Below, piece after piece: positions 38,193 through 47,264 of a stretch of DNA of 64,000 bases. Positions within the stretch are counted from its first letter, which is position 1, and each line of letters begins with the position of its first letter. Both the position numbers and the translations under genes were made by a program. The notes under the pieces are model-generated. The model saw only the letters and a list, made by a program, of their open reading frames with translations, was not told the origin of the DNA and did no database searches. Origin of the DNA: Sedimentibacter sp. MB35-C1 (lineage in GTDB: Bacteria > Bacillota > Clostridia > Tissierellales > Sedimentibacteraceae); the NCBI RefSeq assembly GCF_030913635.1, contig NZ_CP133188.1:1364001-1428000 (forward strand). The letters are read 5' to 3'.

Positions 38193-39338
38193 ATGAATAT
38201 CACAGCAAATCTTAGCGGTGTCATGCCTGAAAAAGCCTTGAATAATATGTTTACCAGCAGCAAGGGGCTTAAGGGTAATAATGGTGCTTTTCTAAAAATA
38301 CTGTCGCAGCTTAATGATGGGGAGGCTGGCAGCAACATTTTAAGCCAGGTAGAACCGGCGGAGCTTTCTGAACTCAGCACTGTGGATATGATTTCATTAT
38401 TCCGTCTTATAGATTTTGTCCCATTGCAGGATGAAGGTTATGAGGTTAATAGTGAAAAAACAGAGGATGAGCCTGAAGCCAAAGAGGACAAAACATCAGC
38501 AAAATTATTAAACTTCATAAGCATGGTGAATTACGAGATTCAAGTAGATGAAAATGCTGAACTTGTGAAATTATTTCCTGAGAATATAGGCTACTTAGAG
38601 CCGAAAACAATAGTATCAACGAATGCAACCAACTACGAAAATCTTGATCATTATGTGAATAAAGAAATTTCTTTATCGCCTAAGATAATGAATTCTTTGG
38701 ATAATAAACAAATTTTTACAGAAATTCAATATGAAAAAAGTAATAATGAATCGTTTGTGCTTAATGAGCACCAGAAAAATGGAACAGATTACAACCCTGA
38801 GATGATATCTCCTGATAGAATATTTGTTCCGCAAGACACCAAGATTATTCAAGTGTCGGATGAGTCTTCTATGATAAATCCTCAGGTATTGAATCAAGTG
38901 AAGGACAAAATAATATTCATGAAAGAGGATTGCAACGGTAAAGAGAATATTAAGTATGTAACCATGGAGCTAAAGCCTAAGCAGCTGGGTAAGGTTGATA
39001 TCAAGATGACAATTGAAGACGGCAAGATGACTGTTGAAATTAAAGCCCTGAATAAGGATACACAGAACATACTGCATTCAAAGGTATCTGAACTTGCAGA
39101 GGTTTTGAAAGGCACAACAAATTCATCGGTTAATATTATTGTAAAGAGCCATGAACTGCCGAATGGTCATCAAGTGATGCAAAATGAGAATAACGAGCAC
39201 AGATACAATGAGAACTATGACCAGGAAAACGGACACGGAAGGCAAAGAAATTATTACAACAGACAAGAAGATGAAAATGACACTGATGAAGAAGATGTGT
39301 TCGCAAAGCTTATGAATTTGAGAAGTGCAAGGCTATAA
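38193..39338 (+). CDS. fliK: Flagellar hook-length control protein FliK
   Basis: The 381-residue protein has a variable, low-complexity N-terminal part and the conserved FliK C-domain: MELKPKQLGKVDIKMTIEDG near 257. It measures the hook and flips FlhB export specificity. AAAGGAGGTGA before the ATG at 38193 rules out the upstream GTG at 38184, which lies inside that site. The C-terminus carries an unusual asparagine- and tyrosine-rich stretch. Confidence 0.9.
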   Translation: MNITANLSGVMPEKALNNMFTSSKGLKGNNGAFLKILSQLNDGEAGSNILSQVEPAELSELSTVDMISLFRLIDFVPLQDEGYEVNSEKTEDEPEAKEDKTSAKLLNFISMVNYEIQVDENAELVKLFPENIGYLEPKTIVSTNATNYENLDHYVNKEISLSPKIMNSLDNKQIFTEIQYEKSNNESFVLNEHQKNGTDYNPEMISPDRIFVPQDTKIIQVSDESSMINPQVLNQVKDKIIFMKEDCNGKENIKYVTMELKPKQLGKVDIKMTIEDGKMTVEIKALNKDTQNILHSKVSELAEVLKGTTNSSVNIIVKSHELPNGHQVMQNENNEHRYNENYDQENGHGRQRNYYNRQEDENDTDEEDVFAKLMNLRSARL

Positions 39339-39351
39339 AAGGAGGCTAATA

Positions 39352-39885
39352 TTGGAAATTAATGCTTATAATTCAACATATAGCGTGAACAGCTCAGGCG
39401 GAACAAACAATCTTAATGTTCAAAATGAAAGTGAATCACTGGATATGCAGGATTTTTTGAACCTGCTTGTTGCGCAACTTACAAATCAAGATACAATGAA
39501 TCCCATGGAAAATACGGAATTCATATCACAGATGGCTCAATTCTCGTCATTGCAGGCAATGTCAGATCTTACTGAGATATCAATGCAGGGACAAGCTACA
39601 TCATTAATTGGAAAGCAAGTGGTTGTTGCGGAATACAACTCGCGCGGCGAATTGGATATTGAAGAGGGAGTTGTTCAAAGAGTTACTATTTTCGGAGGAG
39701 GATCAACCATTTATGTAAATGATAAAGAGTACAGCTATTTAAATGTTATGGAAATAAAACAGGCAGAAGAACCTGAAACTGATCCGGTTCAGGAGATATT
39801 AACAGATATTCTGGAAGGAATTAACGGTCTTAATGATTCTTTACAAAAACATGAGACAACTGCTGTTGATTTGGGGGGAATTTAG
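39352..39885 (+). CDS. flgD: Flagellar hook assembly scaffold FlgD
   Basis: This 177-residue hook cap protein has the motif FLNLLVAQLTNQDTMNPMEN near 32 and QMAQFSSLQAM near 58. AGGAGG six bases before the TTG at 39352 fixes the start; the upstream GTG at 39325 would lie within fliK. It ends shorter than enterobacterial FlgD, as usual in clostridia. Confidence 0.93.
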   Translation: MEINAYNSTYSVNSSGGTNNLNVQNESESLDMQDFLNLLVAQLTNQDTMNPMENTEFISQMAQFSSLQAMSDLTEISMQGQATSLIGKQVVVAEYNSRGELDIEEGVVQRVTIFGGGSTIYVNDKEYSYLNVMEIKQAEEPETDPVQEILTDILEGINGLNDSLQKHETTAVDLGGI

Positions 39886-39914
39886 CCAAACAAACAAGTA
39901 AGGCAGGTGGTAAT

Positions 39915-40307
39915 ATGACAGATGTTAATTTTATAAGAAAAATTAGCAATCTAAACAGCATGCAGACAAGCAGCGCCGTTAAAAATAAAGAACATATTGA
40001 TTCGGTCTTTAAAGAAGTATTAAATCAAAAAATTAACAATGAAAAGACTGAAAGCGGAGTAGTTTTTTCAAAGCATGCAAATGAAAGAATAAGAGAAAGA
40101 AGTATAGATGTGAGTACCGATGTAACAGTTAAGCTAAATGAAGCTGCTGACCAGGCAAAGGAAAAAGGTCTGAAAAATGTACTTGTGATGATAGAGAACC
40201 AAGCTTTTATTGTAAGTACAATTAGTAATAAGGTTATAACTGCTGTAAACAGCGAGGATTTAAAAGAAAATATTTTTACAAACATAGATGGAGCTGTAAT
40301 AAAATAG
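39915..40307 (+). CDS. Flagellar operon protein of the TIGR02530 type
   Basis: The 130-residue protein has the hallmark segment FSKHANERIRERSIDVS near 51 and KNVLVMIENQAFIVS near 90. This family sits between flgD and flgE in many Bacillota. Its function is not established; a role in hook assembly or its control is inferred from position. Confidence 0.85.
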   Translation: MTDVNFIRKISNLNSMQTSSAVKNKEHIDSVFKEVLNQKINNEKTESGVVFSKHANERIRERSIDVSTDVTVKLNEAADQAKEKGLKNVLVMIENQAFIVSTISNKVITAVNSEDLKENIFTNIDGAVIK

Positions 40308-40385
40308 CCGGTCCTTTTTAGGAGGCTAAAATCCTGATTTCCTGATGGATTTAAACAGCTAATAAAAAAAAGGAGAATAAACATT

Positions 40386-41267
40386 ATGATGAAAGCACTT
40401 TATTCTGGTGTTTCGGGAATGAGAAGCCACCAGACAAAAATGGACGTTATAGGTAATAATATCGCGAATGTAAATACATATGGTTTTAAAACGCAAAGAG
40501 CTACATTTAGAGACATTTATTATCAGACTATAAAAAATCCGGGAGCACCTGGTGATGACAGAGGCGGCACAAATGCATCGCAGGTTGGTTATGGTGCACA
40601 AATTGGTTCAGTTGATACAATTCATACAATTTCGGGATATTCCCCTACTAATAAATCAACGGATATATATATCAACGGAGAAGGATATTTAGCTGTGAAA
40701 AGTACAAGCGGTGAAACGCTTTATACAAGACTTGGAGCACTTAACTTTGATGAAGCTGGAAATTTAGTAGATGTTAATGGTTATCGCGTACTGGGATGGG
40801 ATAATGATGGTACTAATGAAATAGATACTGATACCGTTGACGGAAAAGAAAAAATAAATTTAGAAGATACATTAGGTGTTGATTTAGATGTAATTATAAT
40901 TAATGATTACGATAAATACAACAATATAACGATAAATAGCGATGGTTCAATAACAGCTGTTGATGAAAATGATGTAATTGTTCCGATAGGAGCTATTCCT
41001 GTTTTTAAAATACCTAATCAGGATGCTCTGAAATTAGAGGGAAATTCTTATTATACAGCAGGAAATAATACTGGTACACCAATAGTAAATACACCGGGTG
41101 CGGGCGGAACAGGAGCTTTGGTAACAGGTGGGTTGGAAATGTCTAACGTAGATTTAGCCAACGAATTTTCAGACATGATAATAACACAAAGAGGATACCA
41201 AGCTAATACAAAAATAATTTCGGTAGTTGATCAGATGCTTGAAGAATTGGTTAATCTTAAGAGATAA
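40386..41267 (+). CDS. flgE: Flagellar hook protein FlgE
   Basis: The 293-residue axial protein has the N-terminal MKALYSGVSGMRSHQTKMDV and DVIGNNIANVNTYGFK motifs, and the C-terminal segment LANEFSDMIITQRGYQANTK. The position between flgD and flbD favours the hook protein over FlgG, but it is short for FlgE and has a small middle domain. Two ATG codons in a row begin it. Confidence 0.88.
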   Translation: MMKALYSGVSGMRSHQTKMDVIGNNIANVNTYGFKTQRATFRDIYYQTIKNPGAPGDDRGGTNASQVGYGAQIGSVDTIHTISGYSPTNKSTDIYINGEGYLAVKSTSGETLYTRLGALNFDEAGNLVDVNGYRVLGWDNDGTNEIDTDTVDGKEKINLEDTLGVDLDVIIINDYDKYNNITINSDGSITAVDENDVIVPIGAIPVFKIPNQDALKLEGNSYYTAGNNTGTPIVNTPGAGGTGALVTGGLEMSNVDLANEFSDMIITQRGYQANTKIISVVDQMLEELVNLKR

Positions 41268-41274
41268 ATTTAAT

Positions 41275-41310
41275 AATATGCAGGCGGATGTATACCGCCG
41301 CCTGCATATT
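41275..41310 (+). other. Intercistronic hairpin between flgE and flbD
   Basis: A perfect 13-bp stem (AATATGCAGGCGG with CCGCCTGCATATT) has a 10-base loop. No T run follows, so full termination is unlikely. It may protect the upstream hook mRNA or reduce downstream expression. Confidence 0.65.
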
Positions 41311-41386
41311 GATAGAGGAATTAACTATGCTTACAAAAGTTTTGTGAATATAATTAATGCTTTTATTAATTTACATGGGAGGATAT

Positions 41387-41584
41387 ATGGTAGAAGTATT
41401 GGGTATTAACGGAGAGGCTTTTTTAATCAATGCAACATTGATAGAAAAAATTGAATTTATTCCGGAAACTAAAATTACCTTAACAACAGGTAGATATTAC
41501 TTAGTTAAAGACTCAAAAGAAGGAATAGTAAAAAAGATTATTGAATATAATCAAAAAATCATCAGAGGAATAACTGCTGAATAA
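41387..41584 (+). CDS. flbD: Flagellar protein FlbD
   Basis: The 65-residue protein matches FlbD by length and pattern: VEVLGINGEAFLINATLIEK, then TLTTGRYYLVKDS. FlbD regularly lies between flgE and motA; its function is unclear. GGGAGGA before the ATG at 41387 selects this start. The open frame extends to 41357, but that region lacks a ribosome site. Confidence 0.9.
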   Translation: MVEVLGINGEAFLINATLIEKIEFIPETKITLTTGRYYLVKDSKEGIVKKIIEYNQKIIRGITAE

Positions 41585-41598
41585 CAAAGGAGTGCATC

Positions 41599-42471
41599 AT
41601 GAACATATCATTTTTAGTAGGATTGCTGGCGGGAATTGGACTGGTTGCTTATGGCATTCTTCAAAGCGGATCAAGTACCTCACAGGTTGTGGCGAGTTTT
41701 ATTAATTTTCCGAGTATGTCTATAACCTTTGGCGGTGCTATAGCTGCAACAGTTATGTCAGTTCCCATAAAGTATATAAAAGATGTGCCTAAGAATTTCA
41801 AGGTGCTCATGAAAAGGGAAAAAATAGACCTTGGCGTGTATATAGACACAATAGAAGAACTGGCCAAGGAGGCAAGGCTTAAGGGCCTTTTGGTTCTTGA
41901 GGAAAAAGTCACTAATATAGAACTTCAGGATGAGTTCTTAAAATACTGTGTTATGCTTATAGTTGATGCAATTGAACCAACAAAGGTGAGGTCACAAATT
42001 GAAAATGAAATTGACTGTATTGAAGCGAGGCATTCTTCAGCTTGGAAATTTTTTGACACCCTCGGTTCTTTCGGCCCTTCATTTGGTATGATAGGAACAT
42101 TGATAGGACTTATAAACATGCTTGCGAATATGAATGTAACAAATGGAGCCAGTTCCTTGGGTCAGGGAATGTCTGTAGCGCTTGTTACGACATTTTACGG
42201 TTCCATGCTGGCAAATCTGATTTGTGCACCAATATCAAACAGGTTAAAAGCGAAGCATGACGAAGAGATGATTGTTAAAGAAATGATTATGGAAGGCGTT
42301 CTTTCTATACAATCAGGAGAGAATCCGAAATACATAAGGGAAAAACTAAATTCGTATATAACATACGAAGAAAGAGGAAGCAAGGATAACTCGGATGAAG
42401 AAGGCAAGGGTAATAAAAAAGACAAAGGTAAGAAAAGAGGCAAAGGCAGAAAGAAGGAAGCAAATGCCTAA
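41599..42471 (+). CDS. motA: Flagellar motor stator protein MotA
   Basis: The 290-residue protein has four membrane helices and a cytoplasmic loop between helices 2 and 3. The proline-containing motif DTLGSFGPSFGMIGTLIGL near 155 lines the ion channel. The last 30 residues form an unusual lysine- and glycine-rich tail. Whether protons or sodium drive it cannot be told with confidence. Confidence 0.95.
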   Translation: MNISFLVGLLAGIGLVAYGILQSGSSTSQVVASFINFPSMSITFGGAIAATVMSVPIKYIKDVPKNFKVLMKREKIDLGVYIDTIEELAKEARLKGLLVLEEKVTNIELQDEFLKYCVMLIVDAIEPTKVRSQIENEIDCIEARHSSAWKFFDTLGSFGPSFGMIGTLIGLINMLANMNVTNGASSLGQGMSVALVTTFYGSMLANLICAPISNRLKAKHDEEMIVKEMIMEGVLSIQSGENPKYIREKLNSYITYEERGSKDNSDEEGKGNKKDKGKKRGKGRKKEANA

Positions 42472-42494
42472 TATTTTGAATAGTAGGGATTATT

Positions 42495-43301
42495 ATGGCT
42501 AGAAGAAAAAAATTAAAAAGAGGCGGCGGAGCCAGTTGGCTTGAAACTTACAGCGATATGGTAACATTGCTTCTGACGTTTTTCATAATGCTTTATGCGA
42601 TGTCAACCATTGATGCAGCTAAGTATGCAGCAATTGTAGCGTCATTTTCAAAACAGATGAATCCTGAGGTATATTATACGCAAGGTTCGCCTTCCGATAG
42701 AGAAGGGGAAAGTGAAGCGGTTGAGATGAACGATGATGAAGAGGAATCGGATGAATTGGATGCACTTTATTCTCTTCTTAAGCAATATGTTGATGAAAAT
42801 AATCTTACAGAACAGGTAGAAATAAGCAAGACCAAAGAATATGTCTTTATTAGGTTTTCGGACGCGGTTACATTCAGAGGATACAGTGATGTATTGGAGC
42901 AAAGCGGAAGAGATATCTTAGATGTGTTGGCGCAAGGGCTTGTGCTGGTGGATGAATATGTTGAAGAAGTTATAATAGCAGGTCATACTGCTGAGGTAGA
43001 ATATGATAAGACCGATATTGACCGTTCACTGTCTACGGATAGAGCGAATGTGGTATTAAAGTATCTGGAGGATAAGGACGTCATAAGTCCGGCCAAGTAT
43101 CTGGCCATCGGATACGGATTGTATAGCCCTATAGCTGACAATTCAACTCCGGAGGGAAGGGCAAAGAACAGAAGAGTTGAAATTTACATTTCCAGAGCTG
43201 GATATCCCATAAGCTATACGAAAAAAATTCAGGAAACTATAAACAGTAATGATCAATCAGATGAAAATATAGAATACAAAAAAAATTCATATATAAATTA
43301 G
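42495..43301 (+). CDS. motB: Flagellar motor stator protein MotB
   Basis: The 268-residue protein has one membrane helix with the ion-binding aspartate in TYSDMVTLLLTFF (near residue 22). The OmpA-like peptidoglycan-binding domain follows (NRRVEIYISRAG near 235). It anchors the stator to the wall. It is separated from fliM by only a short gap, with no fliL between them. Confidence 0.95.
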   Translation: MARRKKLKRGGGASWLETYSDMVTLLLTFFIMLYAMSTIDAAKYAAIVASFSKQMNPEVYYTQGSPSDREGESEAVEMNDDEEESDELDALYSLLKQYVDENNLTEQVEISKTKEYVFIRFSDAVTFRGYSDVLEQSGRDILDVLAQGLVLVDEYVEEVIIAGHTAEVEYDKTDIDRSLSTDRANVVLKYLEDKDVISPAKYLAIGYGLYSPIADNSTPEGRAKNRRVEIYISRAGYPISYTKKIQETINSNDQSDENIEYKKNSYIN

Positions 43302-43326
43302 CTAAAAATACGGAATGAGGGAAGTT

Positions 43327-44313
43327 ATGGCAGAAATACTATCGCAAAGCCAGATAGACGAGTTGCTGAACAACTTAAACAGCGGTGATGTTAATATACA
43401 GGAGCTGGAAGCGGCGGATAAAAAGATAAAAGAATATGACTTCAGAAGTCCTAAAAAAATAACCAAAGAAACAATAAAGTTGCTTAAAGGTATCTACGAG
43501 AACTATTGCCGAATGTTGACGTCAAGGCTGACTTCAATGCTTAGACTCATGTGTGACGTTTCGGTGGAACAGGTCGAAGAAAGCATATTTCACGAATATA
43601 ATAATGCGTTGGATGATTATGTTCTGATGGGGCTTATAGATGTTGAGTATCCTGATGATACGAAAGCTGACAATCAAATACTAATGGAAATATCAAAGCC
43701 TTTGTCTTTTGTGATTATAGACAGACTTCTCGGAGGAAGTGGTGAGGAGTACGATAACATAAGAGATTATACGGACATAGAATTATCTCTTCTGAACAAT
43801 ATGATTAAACAACTTGTAAAAATGATGGGCAGCACATGGGAAAGTACTTTGCAAATAGAAACGAATCTTTCAAAGATAGAAACTAACTCGAGATTTATTC
43901 AATCGATAAATTACAACGATTCAGTGGTAATAGTGGTTCTGAACGTAACATTAAATCAATCAAGCGGGAAAATTACCATATGCGTTCCATTGAATATTCT
44001 GGAAGAAATATTAAAAAAAGCAAGTATAATATCAAAGTCTATGAACAAGAAGTCCGAGCAGAGCATAGAAGAGCAAAAGTCAGCAATAATGGATTCATTG
44101 AGATCTTCAAAATTAACAATTACGGGAATATTGGGAAAATCAAATGCAACATTGCAGGATATTGTAAATATGCAGGTTGGAGATTTAATAATATTGGATA
44201 AAAGCATTAATTCAGATGTTGATGTTAATGTGGATGGAGAAAAATGGTTTGAAGGGAAATGGGGAACAAGGAAAAATAAGGGTGCAATAAAGATAAATAA
44301 AACTATACATTAA
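43327..44313 (+). CDS. fliM: Flagellar motor switch protein FliM
   Basis: The 328-residue C-ring protein has the CheY-P binding N-terminus LSQSQIDELLNN, a CheC-like middle domain and a FliN-like C-terminal domain (SKLTITGILGKSNATLQDI). The conserved start MAEILSQSQIDELL and a GAGGGA site favour the ATG at 43327 over the in-frame ATG at 43315. Confidence 0.96.
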   Translation: MAEILSQSQIDELLNNLNSGDVNIQELEAADKKIKEYDFRSPKKITKETIKLLKGIYENYCRMLTSRLTSMLRLMCDVSVEQVEESIFHEYNNALDDYVLMGLIDVEYPDDTKADNQILMEISKPLSFVIIDRLLGGSGEEYDNIRDYTDIELSLLNNMIKQLVKMMGSTWESTLQIETNLSKIETNSRFIQSINYNDSVVIVVLNVTLNQSSGKITICVPLNILEEILKKASIISKSMNKKSEQSIEEQKSAIMDSLRSSKLTITGILGKSNATLQDIVNMQVGDLIILDKSINSDVDVNVDGEKWFEGKWGTRKNKGAIKINKTIH

Positions 44314-44326
44314 ATGAGGAGCTATT

Positions 44327-45460
44327 ATGGTAAATGGAAATATTTTTTCAGATATGGAACGGGATGTAATAGGAGAAGTTATGAACATAAGTCTTGGCTC
44401 TTCTGCTACTTCGCTGTCCACACTGTTAGGTAAAAGAGTTGAAATAACAGTACCAAGGGTAAATGTAATAGAGGCTGTTGAGTTCAACTACGAAAATCTT
44501 GAACCTGCTATAGGTGTTGAGATAAACTATATAGAGGGACTGAACGGTGTAAATCTGATGATTTGGAAAAGGATGGATGCAAAAGCAATCATAGAAATTT
44601 TGCTGGGACAGACCATATCTGATGATGAATTCGAAATGGATGAAATAAATACAAGCGCCATATGCGAAGTTATGAATCAAATGATGGGGTCTGCGGCTAC
44701 AGCTCTTTCAGATTTTTTAGGAAAGTCTATAAACATATCGACACCTATGGCGTATGAAATTGACAACAAAACAGAGTTCAGAAGCAAATATTTTACAGAA
44801 GAAGATGTTATTGTTGCAGTCAGTTTTGACCTATTTATAGAAGGCAGTGTTAAAAGTCAGTTTGTTAATGTAATGCCGGTTTCTCTTGCAAGAGAAATAA
44901 TTTCTAATTTCCTGAAGGGAACTGAAATGCCCTCGAATGATGAAAAAGAAAGTCTTATAGATCAGGCGAGAGAATCGGAAGATTCTAATAAAAGCAAAGT
45001 AACAGCTGAGGAAGTCAAAAAATCTACAAATGTTATTGAAGATGATGACGATAAAGAGATATATATTGAGGAAAAGCCTGAAAAAAGTAACGAGCCTAGG
45101 AAGGTTAAGCAGAAGCAAAAACAGCAGGTTCCTGTAAGTGTAAGACCTGTTAGAATTAATGAATTCAGCGAAGATGAAGAATCTTTTTCACAAGAGCAGC
45201 TGTCGAATCTTGAATTGATTATGTCTGTGCCGCTGGAAATAAGTGTTGAAATAGGCAAGACGAAGAGACAGATTAAAGAAATTCTTGAATTTTCTCAGGG
45301 AACAATAATAGAGCTTGATAAACAAGCAGGAGCTCTTGTTGATATAATAGTCAACGGCCAGTTGATAGCAAAAGGAGAAGTTGTGGTTGTTAACGACAAT
45401 TTCGGTGTTAGAATAGCAGAAATAATTAAGAAAGACGAATTGATGAAAATAACTTTATAA
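44327..45460 (+). CDS. fliY: Flagellar motor switch phosphatase FliY
   Basis: The 377-residue protein combines a CheC-like phosphatase region (EVMNISLGSSATSLSTLLGK near 18 and a second site EVMNQMMGSAATALSDFLGK near 113) with a charged linker. A FliN domain ends it (SVPLEISVEIGKTKRQIKEIL near 304). In Bacillota FliY replaces FliN and dephosphorylates CheY-P at the switch. Confidence 0.95.
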   Translation: MVNGNIFSDMERDVIGEVMNISLGSSATSLSTLLGKRVEITVPRVNVIEAVEFNYENLEPAIGVEINYIEGLNGVNLMIWKRMDAKAIIEILLGQTISDDEFEMDEINTSAICEVMNQMMGSAATALSDFLGKSINISTPMAYEIDNKTEFRSKYFTEEDVIVAVSFDLFIEGSVKSQFVNVMPVSLAREIISNFLKGTEMPSNDEKESLIDQARESEDSNKSKVTAEEVKKSTNVIEDDDDKEIYIEEKPEKSNEPRKVKQKQKQQVPVSVRPVRINEFSEDEESFSQEQLSNLELIMSVPLEISVEIGKTKRQIKEILEFSQGTIIELDKQAGALVDIIVNGQLIAKGEVVVVNDNFGVRIAEIIKKDELMKITL

Positions 45461-45479
45461 GCACATAATGGAGGGAAAA

Positions 45480-45842
45480 ATGGCAGGTAAAATTTTAATA
45501 GTAGATGATGCAGCATTTATGAGAATGATGATAAAGGATACACTTAAAAAGAATGGGTATGACGACTTAATTGAAGCAGCTGACGGAGAAATTGCAGTAC
45601 AATCATTTAAGGCGGAAAATCCGGATCTGGTAATAATGGATATTACGATGCCAAATAAAAATGGTCTCGAAGCATTAAAAGAAATAAAAGAAATTGATCC
45701 AAACGCAAAGATAGTAATGTGCTCTGCAATGGGGCAGGAATCCATGGTTGTGGAAGCCATACGGAATGGAGCAAAGGACTTTATAGTAAAACCATTTAAA
45801 GCAGAAAGAGTATTAAAAACAGTTCAAGGAATACTGGGATAG
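45480..45842 (+). CDS. cheY: Chemotaxis response regulator CheY
   Basis: This 120-residue single receiver domain has the acidic pair in ILIVDDAAFMR, the phosphorylated aspartate in LVIMDITMPNKNG (near 54), and the conserved lysine in FIVKPFK. It carries the signal from CheA to FliM. GGAGGG before the ATG at 45480 selects this start; an in-frame ATG at 45468 lies upstream. Confidence 0.97.
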   Translation: MAGKILIVDDAAFMRMMIKDTLKKNGYDDLIEAADGEIAVQSFKAENPDLVIMDITMPNKNGLEALKEIKEIDPNAKIVMCSAMGQESMVVEAIRNGAKDFIVKPFKAERVLKTVQGILG

Positions 45843-45845
45843 GGG

Positions 45846-46181
45846 CTGGTTAAAATTTACAAGGATATATTATCCCTCATATTTTCAATAATAGGAATAG
45901 TACTGGTATTGTTCCTGACTTATTACAGTACAAAATGGCTTTCAGCTAAGACAAGCATTGGCATGAAGTCTAAATATATTAACATAGTCGATAAAATAAT
46001 GCTGGGACAAAATAAATTCCTTGCAATTGCAGAAATAAATGGTAAATTTTACCTGATTGGAATTACAGAAAAAAATATTAACGTTCTCAGAGAGCTGGAT
46101 GATTTTTATCCTGCAACAGATGAGATAACTGAGCATCCAGCGGAGTTCGGTAAATTAATTGATAAATTTCTTAAAAAATAG
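45846..46181 (+). CDS. fliO: Flagellar export protein FliO, non-canonical start
   Basis: The frame directly after the cheY stop codes for a membrane helix (LSLIFSIIGIVLVLFLTYY) followed by a small basic FliO-like domain (STKWLSAKT, then LGQNKFLAIAEINGKFYLIG). The only standard start codon, TTG at 45909, would cut off most of the membrane helix. Translation probably begins at a CTG (45846) or ATT (45855), coupled to cheY. Total length would be about 108-111 residues. FliO helps assemble the FliP-FliQ-FliR export gate; its position before fliP supports the call. Confidence 0.8.
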   Translation: MVKIYKDILSLIFSIIGIVLVLFLTYYSTKWLSAKTSIGMKSKYINIVDKIMLGQNKFLAIAEINGKFYLIGITEKNINVLRELDDFYPATDEITEHPAEFGKLIDKFLKK

Positions 46182-46227
46182 TATCAACATAAATTATTGC
46201 GTTCCGTTTTGTCTGAAAAGAGGAAGT

Positions 46228-46977
46228 ATGATAAGAAAATTCATAAAAATATACAAGATATCGATAATACTGCTTTTAATTGCGCTGTTAAATGTACAAC
46301 CCGCCTACGGTGGCGTTATAAATATGGATATAAACGGCGATGCACTTGAAACAGTTGAAATTTTGGTTTTATTAACCGTTGTATCACTGTTGCCTTCAAT
46401 ATTGATCATGATGACAGCCTTCACAAGGATAATAATAGTTTTGTCATTTATGAAAAATGCTTTAGGGTTGCAGCAGACACCGCCTAATCAGGTTTTAATA
46501 GGAATAGCATTGTTCTTAACTTTGTTTATTATGTCTCCTGTAATAAATGAAATAAATACTGAGGCATATGAACCATATAAAAATGAAGAAATAACGCAGA
46601 AAGAATTTTATGACAGAGCTACGGATCCTCTAAAAGAATGGATGCTGAAACAAACAGGCAAAAATGAATTGAAGATGTTTGTTGATATGTCTGGCGACCA
46701 AGAAATTCAAAATTCCGAAGGCGTTGAAAATCTTCCTCTGACTGTTGTTATTCCGTCATTTGTAACTAGTGAATTGAAAAGAGCATTTATATTGGGATTT
46801 TTGCTTTATATACCATTCTTAATTATTGACATGATAGTTTCAAGTGTTCTCATGTCCATGGGAATGATGATGTTGCCTCCGGTAATGATTTCAATGCCTT
46901 TTAAAATACTTTTATTTATTCTTGTTGACGGATGGTCATTACTGTTTAAAACGCTTGTTACTACTTTCAATTTTTAA
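46228..46977 (+). CDS. fliP: Flagellar export gate protein FliP
   Basis: The 249-residue protein has a signal peptide (about 1-27), four membrane segments and the FliP signature SFMKNALGLQQTPPNQVLIG near residue 72. AAAGAGGA before the ATG at 46228 and the signal peptide select this start; an open frame extends back to 46159 but overlaps fliO. Confidence 0.96.
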   Translation: MIRKFIKIYKISIILLLIALLNVQPAYGGVINMDINGDALETVEILVLLTVVSLLPSILIMMTAFTRIIIVLSFMKNALGLQQTPPNQVLIGIALFLTLFIMSPVINEINTEAYEPYKNEEITQKEFYDRATDPLKEWMLKQTGKNELKMFVDMSGDQEIQNSEGVENLPLTVVIPSFVTSELKRAFILGFLLYIPFLIIDMIVSSVLMSMGMMMLPPVMISMPFKILLFILVDGWSLLFKTLVTTFNF

Positions 46978-46989
46978 AAGGGAGAAAAA

Positions 46990-47256
46990 ATGAGTATTTC
47001 ACTTGCTATGGAAGTCATGCAGGCAGCTGCAGGAGCGGCTATAAAAGTAGGAGCTCCCATATTGCTTGTTAGTTTAACGATAGGGTTGGTGATAGCCGTT
47101 TTTCAGGCTGCAACTCAAATACATGAACAGACTCTGACATTTGTTCCCAAACTTTTTGTAACTGCAATTATACTTATTATAATGGGACCGTGGATGGCAG
47201 AAATAATGTCTGATTTTACGCATTATGTTTTTGACTTGATGCTCACGGTTTATTAG
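46990..47256 (+). CDS. fliQ: Flagellar export gate protein FliQ
   Basis: The 88-residue protein has two membrane helices and the family segment GLVIAVFQAATQIHEQTLTF near 34. It joins FliP and FliR to form the export pore. It lies 12 bases after fliP and 8 before fliR. Confidence 0.96.
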   Translation: MSISLAMEVMQAAAGAAIKVGAPILLVSLTIGLVIAVFQAATQIHEQTLTFVPKLFVTAIILIIMGPWMAEIMSDFTHYVFDLMLTVY

Positions 47257-47264
47257 GGGATAAT

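Noticed and set aside
41227-41409. Sixty-codon frame between flgE and flbD
   Set aside because: It overlaps flgE and flbD in another frame and includes the hairpin; it has no ribosome site.
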